DNA from: JBIOHJ01 sp044448905
Lineage (GTDB): Bacteria; Bacteroidota; Bacteroidia; AKYH767-A; OLB10
Reading direction: 5' to 3'
DNA: 15,368 nt
Assembly (NCBI GenBank): GCA_044448905.1
Contig: JBIOHJ010000081.1
Span: 1-15,368, forward strand
The position numbers and the translations under genes are program-made. Positions 6,153-13,519 of this stretch are shown one piece after another. Positions within the stretch are counted from its first letter, which is position 1. Each line of letters begins with the position of its first letter. Below the pieces are notes generated by a model. It was given only the letters and a program-made list of their open reading frames with translations. It was not told the DNA's origin and did no database searches.

Positions 6153-8225
6153 TTATTGCAGCGCTAACTTGCTTTCGTACAATACTCCATTTGCCCAAAC
6201 CTTCACAAAATAAAGCCCGTTAGAAAAATTACTTCCCCGGTTTATTATTTCATTCAATTGTCCATTTATAATTTTAGCTTGCGAGGTGTAAACGCTTTGT
6301 CCGAGTGTATTAATAATTTCAATACGAGCCATACTCTCTCCAATAACATCATTGCTTAATCTAATTGCAAATTGACTATTAGCGGGATTAGGATATATTG
6401 TTAATTGATCAGCCCGGATATTCAGGTCTGAATCTCCCATTCTGCAGCTTGCAGTTACTGATACGCCTGTTCCCGAAGTTTTAGAGCATCCATTTGAATT
6501 TGTAACGGTTACTTTATAAGTGCCGGTTGTTTTTGCATAGTAACTTATTGAGGTGGCTCCTGAAATATTTACTCCGTTTTTTTTCCATTGATAAGTTAAT
6601 CCTGTTCCACTGCTTGCTAAAAGCTGCACACTGTCACCCGGGCAGAAAGTAGTCGGACCCTGCGCGGTTACTGATGCTGACGGTAAAGCATTAACAGTTA
6701 CCGCCACGCCTGCCGAAGTTTTGCTGCAGCCATTTGAATTTGTAACTACCACCTTATACGTTCCTGTTGATGTGGGATTATAACTTATATTAGTGGCTCC
6801 AGCTAAGGTAGTCGTTCCTTTTAACCATTGGTAAGTATATCCCGTACCTGAATTCGCTGTAAGAGTTAACGCATTAGCCCCTGAACAGAAAGTTGTGGGC
6901 CCGGTTGTACTTATTGTAGCTGTCGGTAAACCATTAACAGTTACTGACACACCTGCCGAAGTTTTGCTGCAGCCGTTTGAGCTGGTAACAACTACTTTAT
7001 ACGTATATGTTCCTGATGATGTGGGATTGTAACTTATACCGGTGGCTCCTGATATGTTGGCTGATCCCTTTTTCCATTGGTAAGTAAAACCCACACCCGA
7101 ATTTGCTGTAAGTGTTAAAGCATTAGTGCCCGAACAATAAGTTGTAGGTCCGTTTACGGTTATGGTGGCAGTTGGTGAAGTATTAACCAATGCGGTAATA
7201 GTATTGGAAGTAACGGCTCCGGCAACACAAAGTGTAGCATTGGAAGTCATTACACACTTAATCAGGTTATTGTTTGCCAGCCCGGTAGTAGTATATACAG
7301 GGCTGTTTGTTCCCACATTTCCATTATTCTTTTTCCATTGGTAAACAGGACTTGCTCCTCCGTTGGAAGGAGTTGCCGTAAAAGTCACACTGGTGCCTGA
7401 ACAGATAATACCGGATGGCGAAGCTGAAATACTTACCCCGGCAGCATTATAAAGTAAAGCAGGTAACAAAATCTCATTTCCTGATGGGTTCCTTGCAACA
7501 TAATTTTGAACTCCCCCGGTTGGAGTTCCAATCTGAATATTTAGTTCGAAAGAAAGACAACCATTGGTAGTCAACTGGGCTATAAGCACCCTGTTAGTTG
7601 AAGTGGGGCCTGTGGAACCAACGAGCGAGGCGATTGATCCATTAGTGGTAGTGAATAAATTTCCTGCTCCGCTTACATTATCAAAAACAGATAAATCACC
7701 GGCAGAAAGACCAACAAAAGTTACTGCCTCGGGAGCTCCTGCAAGAAACCCATCCTGGGTGGTAAGAGGAATGCCTGCTCCGGGGTCGTTATTCTGCAGA
7801 ATGCCATTCGCATTAACAACATTTGCAACACCATTATCCTCGGTTTTAAGAACACCAAAATTACCGGTGCATGCAGCTCCTACTGAGAACCACGAGTCGA
7901 GCATAACTGTATTTCCAGCCGCTTGAGTTTTAGTGAAAGCTGGTGTAGTTGCGCCCCTGTCTTCATTATTAAAGAATGTAGTGGTTGTTTTGATGCGAAG
8001 CTCATGACCGGGTAAACCATAAGCTGCCTGAAATTTATACCCGGGCAGCATATCTACAAAAACCCGGTAAGTTGTTGAACCTGTGGGCAGGTTGCCTATA
8101 CTTCCCGCTGCATCGGCAGCATTGGAAATATAATATTTTTCAACGATAATGTTCTCTAATCCATTTTGTGCAGAAAGTGCAATACTACTTACAGCAAGGC
8201 TTAAGCATAATATAATTTTTTTCAT
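6153..8225 (-). CDS. Secreted Ig-repeat protein with T9SS type A sorting domain
   Basis: A 690-residue exported protein. Residues 1-19 are a signal peptide (MKKIILCLSLAVSSIALSA). Residues 21-265 form an N-terminal beta-rich domain (ENIIVEKYYIS, then RVFVDMLPGYKFQAAYG) seen in other secreted Bacteroidota proteins. Ig-like modules follow at about 266-346 (divergent), 351-430, 434-511 and 515-591, each with a YQWKK/YQWLK core; the last three also have GP-TT-x-C and SNGCSKTS signatures. Residues 608-690 are a C-terminal sorting domain with LTIYPNPANSQF, IINTLGQSVY and NGLYFVKV, which directs export through the type IX system and surface attachment. A likely role is a surface adhesin or matrix protein; no catalytic motif was seen. 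Confidence 0.9.
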   Translation of the reverse strand: MKKIILCLSLAVSSIALSAQNGLENIIVEKYYISNAADAAGSIGNLPTGSTTYRVFVDMLPGYKFQAAYGLPGHELRIKTTTTFFNNEDRGATTPAFTKTQAAGNTVMLDSWFSVGAACTGNFGVLKTEDNGVANVVNANGILQNNDPGAGIPLTTQDGFLAGAPEAVTFVGLSAGDLSVFDNVSGAGNLFTTTNGSIASLVGSTGPTSTNRVLIAQLTTNGCLSFELNIQIGTPTGGVQNYVARNPSGNEILLPALLYNAAGVSISASPSGIICSGTSVTFTATPSNGGASPVYQWKKNNGNVGTNSPVYTTTGLANNNLIKCVMTSNATLCVAGAVTSNTITALVNTSPTATITVNGPTTYCSGTNALTLTANSGVGFTYQWKKGSANISGATGISYNPTSSGTYTYKVVVTSSNGCSKTSAGVSVTVNGLPTATISTTGPTTFCSGANALTLTANSGTGYTYQWLKGTTTLAGATNISYNPTSTGTYKVVVTNSNGCSKTSAGVAVTVNALPSASVTAQGPTTFCPGDSVQLLASSGTGLTYQWKKNGVNISGATSISYYAKTTGTYKVTVTNSNGCSKTSGTGVSVTASCRMGDSDLNIRADQLTIYPNPANSQFAIRLSNDVIGESMARIEIINTLGQSVYTSQAKIINGQLNEIINRGSNFSNGLYFVKVWANGVLYESKLALQ
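6440..7185 (-). repeat. Three tandem Ig-module DNA repeats (about 235-240 bp each)
   Basis: The three Ig-like modules coding for residues 351-591 are also similar at DNA level. The stretch CCGAAGTTTTGCTGCAGCC recurs at about 6715 and 6956, with a diverged version near 6474. The period is about 240 bases. This points to fairly recent in-frame duplication within the T9SS gene and to a site of possible length variation. Confidence 0.7.
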
Positions 8226-8511
8226 AATTTTTTTCAGATTATTTTTTTAAAAGTGGTTAAGGGTTATTTATAAGTATTGGTTAATTAAGAAAGGTTGTAA
8301 ATCGTATTTTTTATAAGGTCACAAAGATTATAGACTCAGTTGAAACTTGCTTTAAATCAATACTATCATTATGTTAAATTTTTCTAAGTTTAGTATTAAG
8401 TTTTTGTTGCGTTTTATTTTTTGCCATTGTCATGCCGTGTCACGAATTCTACAAAAAATCAGGGGTATGAATTTTGCATTTTCAGAAACAAACTCAAAAA
8501 AAACTCCTGCC
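8226..8511. other. Divergent intergenic region between the T9SS and YceI lipoprotein genes
   Basis: This AT-rich stretch must contain promoters for both flanking genes. I saw no exact TAnnTTTG element. The nearest minus-strand match is TAATCTTTG at about 8330-8322, with one extra spacer base. An in-frame extension of the YceI gene back to 8371 is open but looks non-coding. Confidence 0.4.
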
Positions 8512-9207
8512 ATGAAAAAATTTATAAATTTATACGTGGGCGCAATTGTTTTGTGCCTCGCCCCGGCTTGCAGCGCACCGGAAAGTGATAAAGCGATAAC
8601 TACCGAAGCCAAACAGGAAAACACAAACACCCCCGGTGAAACGTATAAAACAGATGTTGATGCAAGCAAAATAGAGTGGATAGGCACTAAGGTGAGCGGG
8701 TATCACACAGGCACGGTTAAAATTAAAAGCGGAGAACTGACGGTTTCAAACGGAACTTTAACCGGGGGAAATTTTGTGATGGATATGGCAACCATTGCTG
8801 CAACCGGGCCTAAAGAAGTAAGTGATGAGAAGAGCGGCAAGCTGACAGGCCACCTCCATTCGCCTGATTTTTTTGATGTGGCTAAATACCCCGAGGCAAC
8901 TTTTACTATTACTGATGTTAAGACGTTTTCCGGAATTGTGAGCAATCCTGACGACCCGCGGCAGGAAAAGCTCAATGAATACAAGATTATCGATCCCACT
9001 CATACAGTTAACGGTAACCTGACGGTTAGAGACATTACGAAGAATATTCAATTCCCTGCCCGCATAACCATCAGCGATAATTCAGTGGAAGCAAGAGCCA
9101 AGTTTAATATTAACCGTAAGCAATGGGGCCTTGTTTATCCCGGTCAGCCCGATGATCTCATACGCGATGATATTCACCTGGGAATTTTTCTGAAGGCAGT
9201 GAAGTAA
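8512..9207 (+). CDS. YceI family lipoprotein
   Basis: A 231-residue protein with a lipoprotein-type leader (MKKFINLYVGAIVLCLAPAC; the presumed lipidated Cys is 20) and a Ser/Glu/Thr-rich linker to about 43. A YceI domain follows at 44-231. YceI proteins form a lipocalin-like barrel binding isoprenoid or other long apolar ligands. Family features are IEWIGTKVSGYHTGTV (54-69), HLHSPDFFDVAKYP (114-127), NGNLTVRDITK (167-177) and KFNINRKQWG (197-206). I chose ATG at 8512 because it gives a proper signal peptide; open frame to 8371 would bury it. The lipobox (APA-C) is imperfect. Location is probably the periplasmic face of a membrane. A second YceI paralogue lies at 13520. Confidence 0.88.
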   Translation: MKKFINLYVGAIVLCLAPACSAPESDKAITTEAKQENTNTPGETYKTDVDASKIEWIGTKVSGYHTGTVKIKSGELTVSNGTLTGGNFVMDMATIAATGPKEVSDEKSGKLTGHLHSPDFFDVAKYPEATFTITDVKTFSGIVSNPDDPRQEKLNEYKIIDPTHTVNGNLTVRDITKNIQFPARITISDNSVEARAKFNINRKQWGLVYPGQPDDLIRDDIHLGIFLKAVK

Positions 9208-9257
9208 TACCGGGAAAAGATTCAGCCTGAGGTTACAACCTGCCGGGTTTTGTGATT

Positions 9258-9635
9258 CACAAACGTTGCCTTAAGCAGCTTATTATATATACAGAGCAGC
9301 ACAAACATTATCTTAAGGAACTTACTCTATATAGTGAGCAGCACACTATATAAAGAGAGCAGCAAACTATATATAAAGAGCAGCACAAACGTTAGCTTGA
9401 GGAACGTACTATATATAGTGAGCAACAGACTATATATAGAGAGAAGCACACTCTATATAAAGAGCAGCACAAACATTATCTTAAGGAACTTACTCTATAT
9501 AGTGAGCAACACACTATATAAAGAGAGCAGAACAAACGATATCTTGAGGGGCTTACTATATATACTGAGGAGCACACTATATATAAAGAGCAGTACAAAC
9601 GTTAGCCTAAGGAACTTACTATATATAAAAGAGTT
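9258..9635. repeat. 378-bp array of eighteen 21-bp TATATA-rich repeat units
   Basis: Every unit is exactly 21 bp with no indels. Three types occur. Type A begins CACAAACGTTA and continues CTTAAGGAA. Type B has the core ACTATATATAGTGAG, a near or perfect palindrome. Type C begins CACACTATATAAAGAG. A and B always pair to make a 42-bp unit, at 9258, 9300, 9384, 9468, 9531 and 9594. C units sit singly or doubly between them, at 9342, 9363, 9426, 9447, 9510 and 9573. The order is AB AB CC AB CC AB C AB C AB. The blocks at 9300-9362 and 9468-9530 differ at one base. The array fills most of the space between two convergent genes and ends 9 bases before the FMN-reductase stop. It is unlike CRISPR: there are no unique spacers. 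Class and role are unknown. Confidence 0.92.
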
Positions 9636-9644
9636 TCACACTGT

Positions 9645-10307
9645 TTACTCCACCCGCTCCGTAACCGGGTCAGGTTTCTCTCCCAAAAATTCCACCCATG
9701 CCTTTTTAATGCACGGATAATTCTTTGCTGCTTCAACCAGGCTCATAAAAGCCGCAATGGTATCTTCAAAACGTTTTGCAAGAACCGGGTTGCTGATGCT
9801 GCCTTCGGGAGTAAATGCCTGGTGCGCCATAGCGAGCGAAAACATATCAGGAAAAACCCGTGCACCCAAATGTTCCAGCGGAATTCTCAACTGCCACAAC
9901 CCCCGGTTGCCTCCCACCATTGATGGCGAAGCAGACATAAGCAGCGCATGGCGTTCATTGAATGGCTGTGGACGAAACCGCGAAATCCAGTCAATAATAT
10001 TTTTCACATTACCGGGCATGGAACCGTTATATTCCGGTGACGCAATAATAAATGCATCGTTTGCCAAAAGCCGTTTCCTGAATTCTTCCGCTCCCGCAGG
10101 ATGTGAGCCATCCGGTTGCATGTCCATGTTAAACGAAGGACAATCAAACTCGCTCATATTGGCAAAATCGGCTTTGCCGCCATTCTTTTCAATTACCTGT
10201 GCAGCTAATTTTGCCAGCCGTGTATTGAGCGAACCGTTTCGCAGCGATGCTGAAAATACAAGGATGCGTATTGGCTCTTGTTTATGGTTTGGATGTTGTG
10301 AGTTCAT
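9645..10307 (-). CDS. NAD(P)H-dependent FMN reductase family flavoprotein
   Basis: A 220-residue flavodoxin-fold reductase of the family that includes chromate/azo/quinone reductases (ChrR, YieF, azobenzene reductase). The FMN-phosphate loop SASLRNGSLNTRLA is at 19-32. The isoalloxazine-contacting motif SPEYNGSMPGNVKNIIDW is at 90-107, and SPSMVGGNRG is at 127-136. A likely reaction is two-electron reduction of quinones or other acceptors with NAD(P)H in the cytosol, protecting against oxidative stress; the physiological substrate cannot be told. The ATG is at 10307. A possible -7 element lies immediately before it, so the mRNA may be nearly leaderless. Its 3' end abuts the TATATA repeat array. 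Confidence 0.92.
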   Translation of the reverse strand: MNSQHPNHKQEPIRILVFSASLRNGSLNTRLAKLAAQVIEKNGGKADFANMSEFDCPSFNMDMQPDGSHPAGAEEFRKRLLANDAFIIASPEYNGSMPGNVKNIIDWISRFRPQPFNERHALLMSASPSMVGGNRGLWQLRIPLEHLGARVFPDMFSLAMAHQAFTPEGSISNPVLAKRFEDTIAAFMSLVEAAKNYPCIKKAWVEFLGEKPDPVTERVE

Positions 10308-10311
10308 TACA

Positions 10312-10319
10312 CAAATTTA
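10312..10319 (-). promoter_or_regulatory. Candidate -7 element directly before the FMN-reductase start
   Basis: TAAATTTG on the minus strand matches TAnnTTTG and ends four bases before the ATG at 10307. If used, transcription would start at or next to the start codon. No -33 element is evident. Confidence 0.3.
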
Positions 10320-10448
10320 AGTAGAAAGTATTTTAAAATAGTTATTTGGGTGTGGCCCTCAAGATACGCAAGGGAATAATAGTAAATGGTGTCTATCCTC
10401 GTCACTCACACACAGACAACACGACAGATGAGAGAGGGGGGATGATTG

Positions 10449-11768
10449 TTAAATGCCGTAATGACCTTCGTTAATGTCTGACCATAAAACTACTTTTTGT
10501 CCGCAACGCTTGACAGCTCTGACCCCTCCATCTTGTGAAATTACAATTGCGATAGCATCTTCGTAACTCGAACAAAACCGAAATGCCGACCGGTGTCGCG
10601 TTCCATACGATTCTATCGGAATTTCATAAACTTTTTTGCCTTCAATATCTTCGGCAACGCTTATGTGGGTTAAGTTTGGTGAATGTACAATTACTTCGCC
10701 ACCAAATCCTAATAGTCTATATCTGTCGGTTATAACTACAGCCCCGTCAATGCCAGATAATGAAGCCAATAATTTTGCAATATCATCAATATGTTCCTCA
10801 ATATTTTCCATTTTTAGTTCCAACTGATGAACTTCACGAAAATCTTTTTTACCTATCAGTTTTCTACCATGTGCAAGTGCGGCATAACTGTTATAATAAT
10901 TTCTCCAGGACACTATATATTTTTTTAAAGTTTCCCATGGCTCATTAAAATCAGAAATATATTTAATGTTTATTCTATCCGTTAATCTAACATCTTTGCT
11001 TGTAATTTTATCTGGGATAATAATTAATGTACCTCCGTGATGAAGATTTCTTATGTTGAAAATCAATTTAGTTATAAATTTTATATAATTTAATATTGGA
11101 ATATGGTCATCATACTTATCAAACTTCTTTACTTTTAATTCAGCACAAACCTCATTGTAAAAAGTATTATGACTTTCATTAAAAAACTCATAAATTGGAC
11201 CATTTTCAAAGACATCTGATAAAGGTCTATTGATTTTGCCACCTGATAAGTTTAAAATGATGTGGCCGCTCCTTGAAATAGTTAAATTACCTGGAGTAGT
11301 TGATGAGACTGTTAGATAATTAGGAGGTATTAATCCACTATTTGCCTGGCCATGGATGTACTTCCACCAATTTGAGCCAATGTCTATTAATCCCCATATT
11401 TTTAAATTACCTTCTTCATCTGACATAACACCAATTAACATTTTTTCTAGGTCTGTCGCAGGTGCAAGTCGTAATATTTCCGATTTAGAAAATAATCTAT
11501 AACGGTCAAATTTTATTAATGTCTTTTTCCCTTCCGCATGTGGTTCATCGAAATCTTTTTTTATTGTTTCATATTGCGCATAAAGAACTCTAACTCCTAT
11601 TTTTCTTGATTCTTCAGTTAAAAAACTTGCATGGTAAACTGTTTCTAAAAGCTCTAAAAGTATTTTATCAGAAGGAAGCTCTCCTATTTTCTCTTCTTTA
11701 TGAAAACGAAATTTAGGCCAGATTAATTTTATTTCCTTTAAGAGTTGGTTTGGATATAACATTATCAT
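10449..11768 (-). CDS. Soluble diadenylate-cyclase-like protein with DACNV-type N-terminal sensor region
   Basis: A 439-residue protein without membrane segments. The C-terminal part carries the two signature motifs of DisA/CdaA diadenylate cyclases, which make c-di-AMP from two ATP: DGA at 341-343 (SGIDGAVVITDRYRL) and GTRHRSA at 389-395, then SQDGGV at 411-416. The strand HGGTLIIIPD (244-253) fits the first DAC beta-strand, with a long helical insertion (about 275-335) before DGA. The N-terminal 230 residues (HASFLTEESRKIGVRVLYA, then RLAPATDLEKMLIGV and IWGLIDIGSNWW) resemble the DACNV class of predicted sensor domains described next to DAC domains; that call is from memory of the family. 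The start ATG at 11768 has AAAGG at good spacing. The gene is notably AT-rich compared with its neighbours, hinting at acquisition. No c-di-AMP effector lies beside it. Confidence 0.82.
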   Translation of the reverse strand: MIMLYPNQLLKEIKLIWPKFRFHKEEKIGELPSDKILLELLETVYHASFLTEESRKIGVRVLYAQYETIKKDFDEPHAEGKKTLIKFDRYRLFSKSEILRLAPATDLEKMLIGVMSDEEGNLKIWGLIDIGSNWWKYIHGQANSGLIPPNYLTVSSTTPGNLTISRSGHIILNLSGGKINRPLSDVFENGPIYEFFNESHNTFYNEVCAELKVKKFDKYDDHIPILNYIKFITKLIFNIRNLHHGGTLIIIPDKITSKDVRLTDRINIKYISDFNEPWETLKKYIVSWRNYYNSYAALAHGRKLIGKKDFREVHQLELKMENIEEHIDDIAKLLASLSGIDGAVVITDRYRLLGFGGEVIVHSPNLTHISVAEDIEGKKVYEIPIESYGTRHRSAFRFCSSYEDAIAIVISQDGGVRAVKRCGQKVVLWSDINEGHYGI

Positions 11769-11844
11769 ATTAACCTTTAGAAATTATTTTTCTACTTTCA
11801 ATGGCACATTCATTTTTACAGAAACAATAAAAAAGTTCTAATAC

Positions 11845-11852
11845 CAAAAGTA
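11845..11852 (-). promoter_or_regulatory. Candidate -7 element for the diadenylate-cyclase-like gene
   Basis: TACTTTTG on the minus strand matches TAnnTTTG, 76 bases before the ATG at 11768, in the 144-base gap shared with the divergent Crp/Fnr gene. A weak TTCGG-type -33 lies about 21 bases upstream. Confidence 0.35.
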
Positions 11853-11885
11853 ATTTTTTATTTTTATCCGAACACGCAGAAAATT

Positions 11886-11893
11886 TACCTTTG
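11886..11893 (+). promoter_or_regulatory. Candidate -7 element for the Crp/Fnr regulator gene
   Basis: TACCTTTG matches TAnnTTTG exactly and ends 19 bases before the ATG at 11913, a normal leader length for this phylum. The upstream region is T-rich without a clear TTTG. Confidence 0.45.
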
Positions 11894-11912
11894 TAAAGCC
11901 TCTTTATTATCA

Positions 11913-12497
11913 ATGCACGACTCTCTTATCAAATACATCAACAGTTTCGCTTCTGCACCACTTAACGAAAGTGAGATTGAAGTAATTAAAAAAACTTTCA
12001 CACCAAAAAAATTTAAGAAAAGACAATTCTTTCTGCAGGAAGGTGAAGTGTGCAAATACATGGCGTTTATTGTTAAAGGCGCTATGCGGCAATACAGTGT
12101 GGATGATAAAGCTGTGGAACACATTGTCCGCCTCTCCATCGAAAACTGGTGGGCGGGCGACCGCGAAAGTTTTACCATGCTTACTCCTTCAGTATATAAT
12201 ATTGATGCATGGGAAGACACCGATACGCTCCTCGTTACACAAGCGGACATGGCAAATGAATTAAATAAGATTCCCGCAATAGCTGAAATGTCAAAGAAGC
12301 TGGACGAAAGACATGCTTTTGCTTATCAAAAGAGATTGAACGCCTACATCAGTTTGTCCGCTGAACAACGCTATGAAGATTTTGCAAAACAATATCCTGA
12401 ATTTATTCAGCGCTTTCCGCAGCATATCATCGCTTCCTATCTCGGCATTACTAAAGAAACACTCAGCCGCGTTCGCAGGCATTCAGTGAAGAAATAA
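11913..12497 (+). CDS. Crp/Fnr family transcriptional regulator
   Basis: A 194-residue regulator with a cyclic-nucleotide-binding-like beta-barrel (about 12-118, including KKRQFFLQEGEVCKYMAFIVKGAMRQYS) and a short C-terminal helix-turn-helix (about 165-190, FPQHIIASYLGITKETLSRVRR). The recognition helix has E182-T-L-S185-R186, the ExxSR motif that in FNR reads TTGA half-sites. Only one Cys (47) lies in the N-terminal part, so an FNR-type Fe-S oxygen sensor is unlikely. The phosphate-binding residues of true cAMP receptors are not evident, so the signal is unknown. It is transcribed toward pirin and YceI, 125 bases before pirin, with a matching FNR-like site in between. It probably regulates those genes. 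Confidence 0.92.
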   Translation: MHDSLIKYINSFASAPLNESEIEVIKKTFTPKKFKKRQFFLQEGEVCKYMAFIVKGAMRQYSVDDKAVEHIVRLSIENWWAGDRESFTMLTPSVYNIDAWEDTDTLLVTQADMANELNKIPAIAEMSKKLDERHAFAYQKRLNAYISLSAEQRYEDFAKQYPEFIQRFPQHIIASYLGITKETLSRVRRHSVKK

Positions 12498-12527
12498 TTT
12501 TACTTCTCATTTTTCTCTCAGGCCTTC

Positions 12528-12543
12528 GTTGACATTTGTCAAC
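12528..12543. promoter_or_regulatory. FNR-like operator upstream of pirin
   Basis: GTTGACATTTGTCAAC is a perfect 7-2-7 inverted repeat containing TTGAC-N4-GTCAA, the spacing of Crp/Fnr-type boxes. The upstream regulator has the ExxSR recognition motif expected for TTGA half-sites. The centre lies about 67 bases before the predicted pirin transcript start, fitting upstream activation. This is inferred, not shown. Confidence 0.6.
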
Positions 12544-12588
12544 AATATTTTCTATCATTTATCATCGTTTTTAGCCCGCACATCGTTG

Positions 12589-12596
12589 CAACTTTG
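12589..12596 (+). promoter_or_regulatory. Candidate -7 element for the pirin gene
   Basis: CAACTTTG differs from TAnnTTTG by one base (C for T) and ends 26 bases before the pirin ATG. A TTTTT run about 20 bases upstream could act as a weak -33. A sub-consensus promoter with an upstream regulator box fits activator control. Confidence 0.35.
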
Positions 12597-12622
12597 CATC
12601 GTTAAATTAAATATTAATAAAC

Positions 12623-13507
12623 ATGAAAAAGCAAATCAGTTTCTCAGCACAGGGCTTCAGAGCCGACATCGGTGAATACAAAATCAATCGCATGTTACCC
12701 AACAGGTATGCAGATGCAACAGGCCCGTTTGTATTTCTTGACCATGTCATGCCCGCAAAACATTCGCCCGGTGAACCGCATAAAAAAGCAAACGGAACCG
12801 GTGCGCACCCGCACAGGGGCATTGCCACATTAACTTACATACTTCACGGTGAAGCCGACCATCTTGACAGCCGCGGGCATCATGCCATCGTGCATTCAGG
12901 CGGAGCGCAGTGGATGAAAGCCGGTAACGGAATTATTCATGATGAAGTGGTAAATGTGGATTCTCAAACCAGCGATTTCCTTACACATGGTTTCCAGTTC
13001 TGGATTAATCTTCCTGCAAAGAACAAAGCCGAAGCACCTGAATATATTCCCCTGCAGGCGAACGATATTCCGCAGCAGGAGTTGAGTGATAAAAGAGGAT
13101 GGGTTAAGGTAATTGCCGGGGAATATGAAAAGTCAGTTTCTAAAATTCCGAATTACTCAAAACAGTTTTTATATCATATTCACCTCGAGGCAGGAAAACA
13201 GTTTTCAATCGAAACAGAAAACGATTTAGAATATGCTGCCTTTCTTCCGCTGCATCATGCAGTGATTAACGATACTGAATATCACAAAGGAGAATTCATT
13301 GAGTTTGACCGGAACGGTGGAACAATTGAAATTAATAACAAATCCGAAGATTCAATTGACATTATGCTGTTTGGAGGAGAAACATATACTGAGCCAATTG
13401 TTGCGCAGGGGCCGTTTGTGATGAACAGCGAAGCTGAAATTGCAACAGCCTACAGGGATTTTCACGCGGGTAAATACGGTGAGATAAATTATAATCGTAA
13501 AAAATAA
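12623..13507 (+). CDS. Pirin family protein
   Basis: A 294-residue bicupin of the pirin family. Metal ligands of the N-terminal cupin are visible: His62 and His64 in AHPHRGIATLTY, His106 and Glu108 in GNGIIHDE, equivalent to His56, His58, His101 and Glu103 that hold iron in human pirin. GGAQWMKAG (93-101) and GFQFWINLP are other family signatures. Some bacterial pirins have quercetin dioxygenase activity or bind metabolic enzymes under stress; the role here is open. The conserved GPFVMN segment near the C-terminus is present. It is followed after 12 bases by a YceI gene, so they probably form an operon. An FNR-like box lies upstream. Confidence 0.95.
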   Translation: MKKQISFSAQGFRADIGEYKINRMLPNRYADATGPFVFLDHVMPAKHSPGEPHKKANGTGAHPHRGIATLTYILHGEADHLDSRGHHAIVHSGGAQWMKAGNGIIHDEVVNVDSQTSDFLTHGFQFWINLPAKNKAEAPEYIPLQANDIPQQELSDKRGWVKVIAGEYEKSVSKIPNYSKQFLYHIHLEAGKQFSIETENDLEYAAFLPLHHAVINDTEYHKGEFIEFDRNGGTIEINNKSEDSIDIMLFGGETYTEPIVAQGPFVMNSEAEIATAYRDFHAGKYGEINYNRKK

Positions 13508-13519
13508 AAAATAAATAAA

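Noticed and set aside
5956..6198. 80-codon minus-strand open frame
   Set aside because: It overlaps the end of the T9SS gene out of frame and resembles no protein; the 27-codon membrane frame inside it in another frame is more protein-like.
8371..8511. N-terminal extension of the YceI lipoprotein
   Set aside because: It would place a complete signal peptide in the protein interior; ATG at 8512 gives a normal lipoprotein leader.
9225..9250. Terminator after the YceI lipoprotein
   Set aside because: AGGT-TACA-ACCT is a 4-base stem and the T run (TTTT) is separated from it by GCCGGG; not convincing.
9258..9635. CRISPR array
   Set aside because: Units are contiguous, related to each other throughout, and have no unique spacers; no cas genes are present.
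9757..10320. 187-codon plus-strand open frame
   Set aside because: It is antisense to the clear FMN-reductase gene and shows no domain; a shadow of that gene.
11885..12250. 121-codon minus-strand open frame
   Set aside because: It lies entirely antisense to the Crp/Fnr gene and has no recognisable motif.
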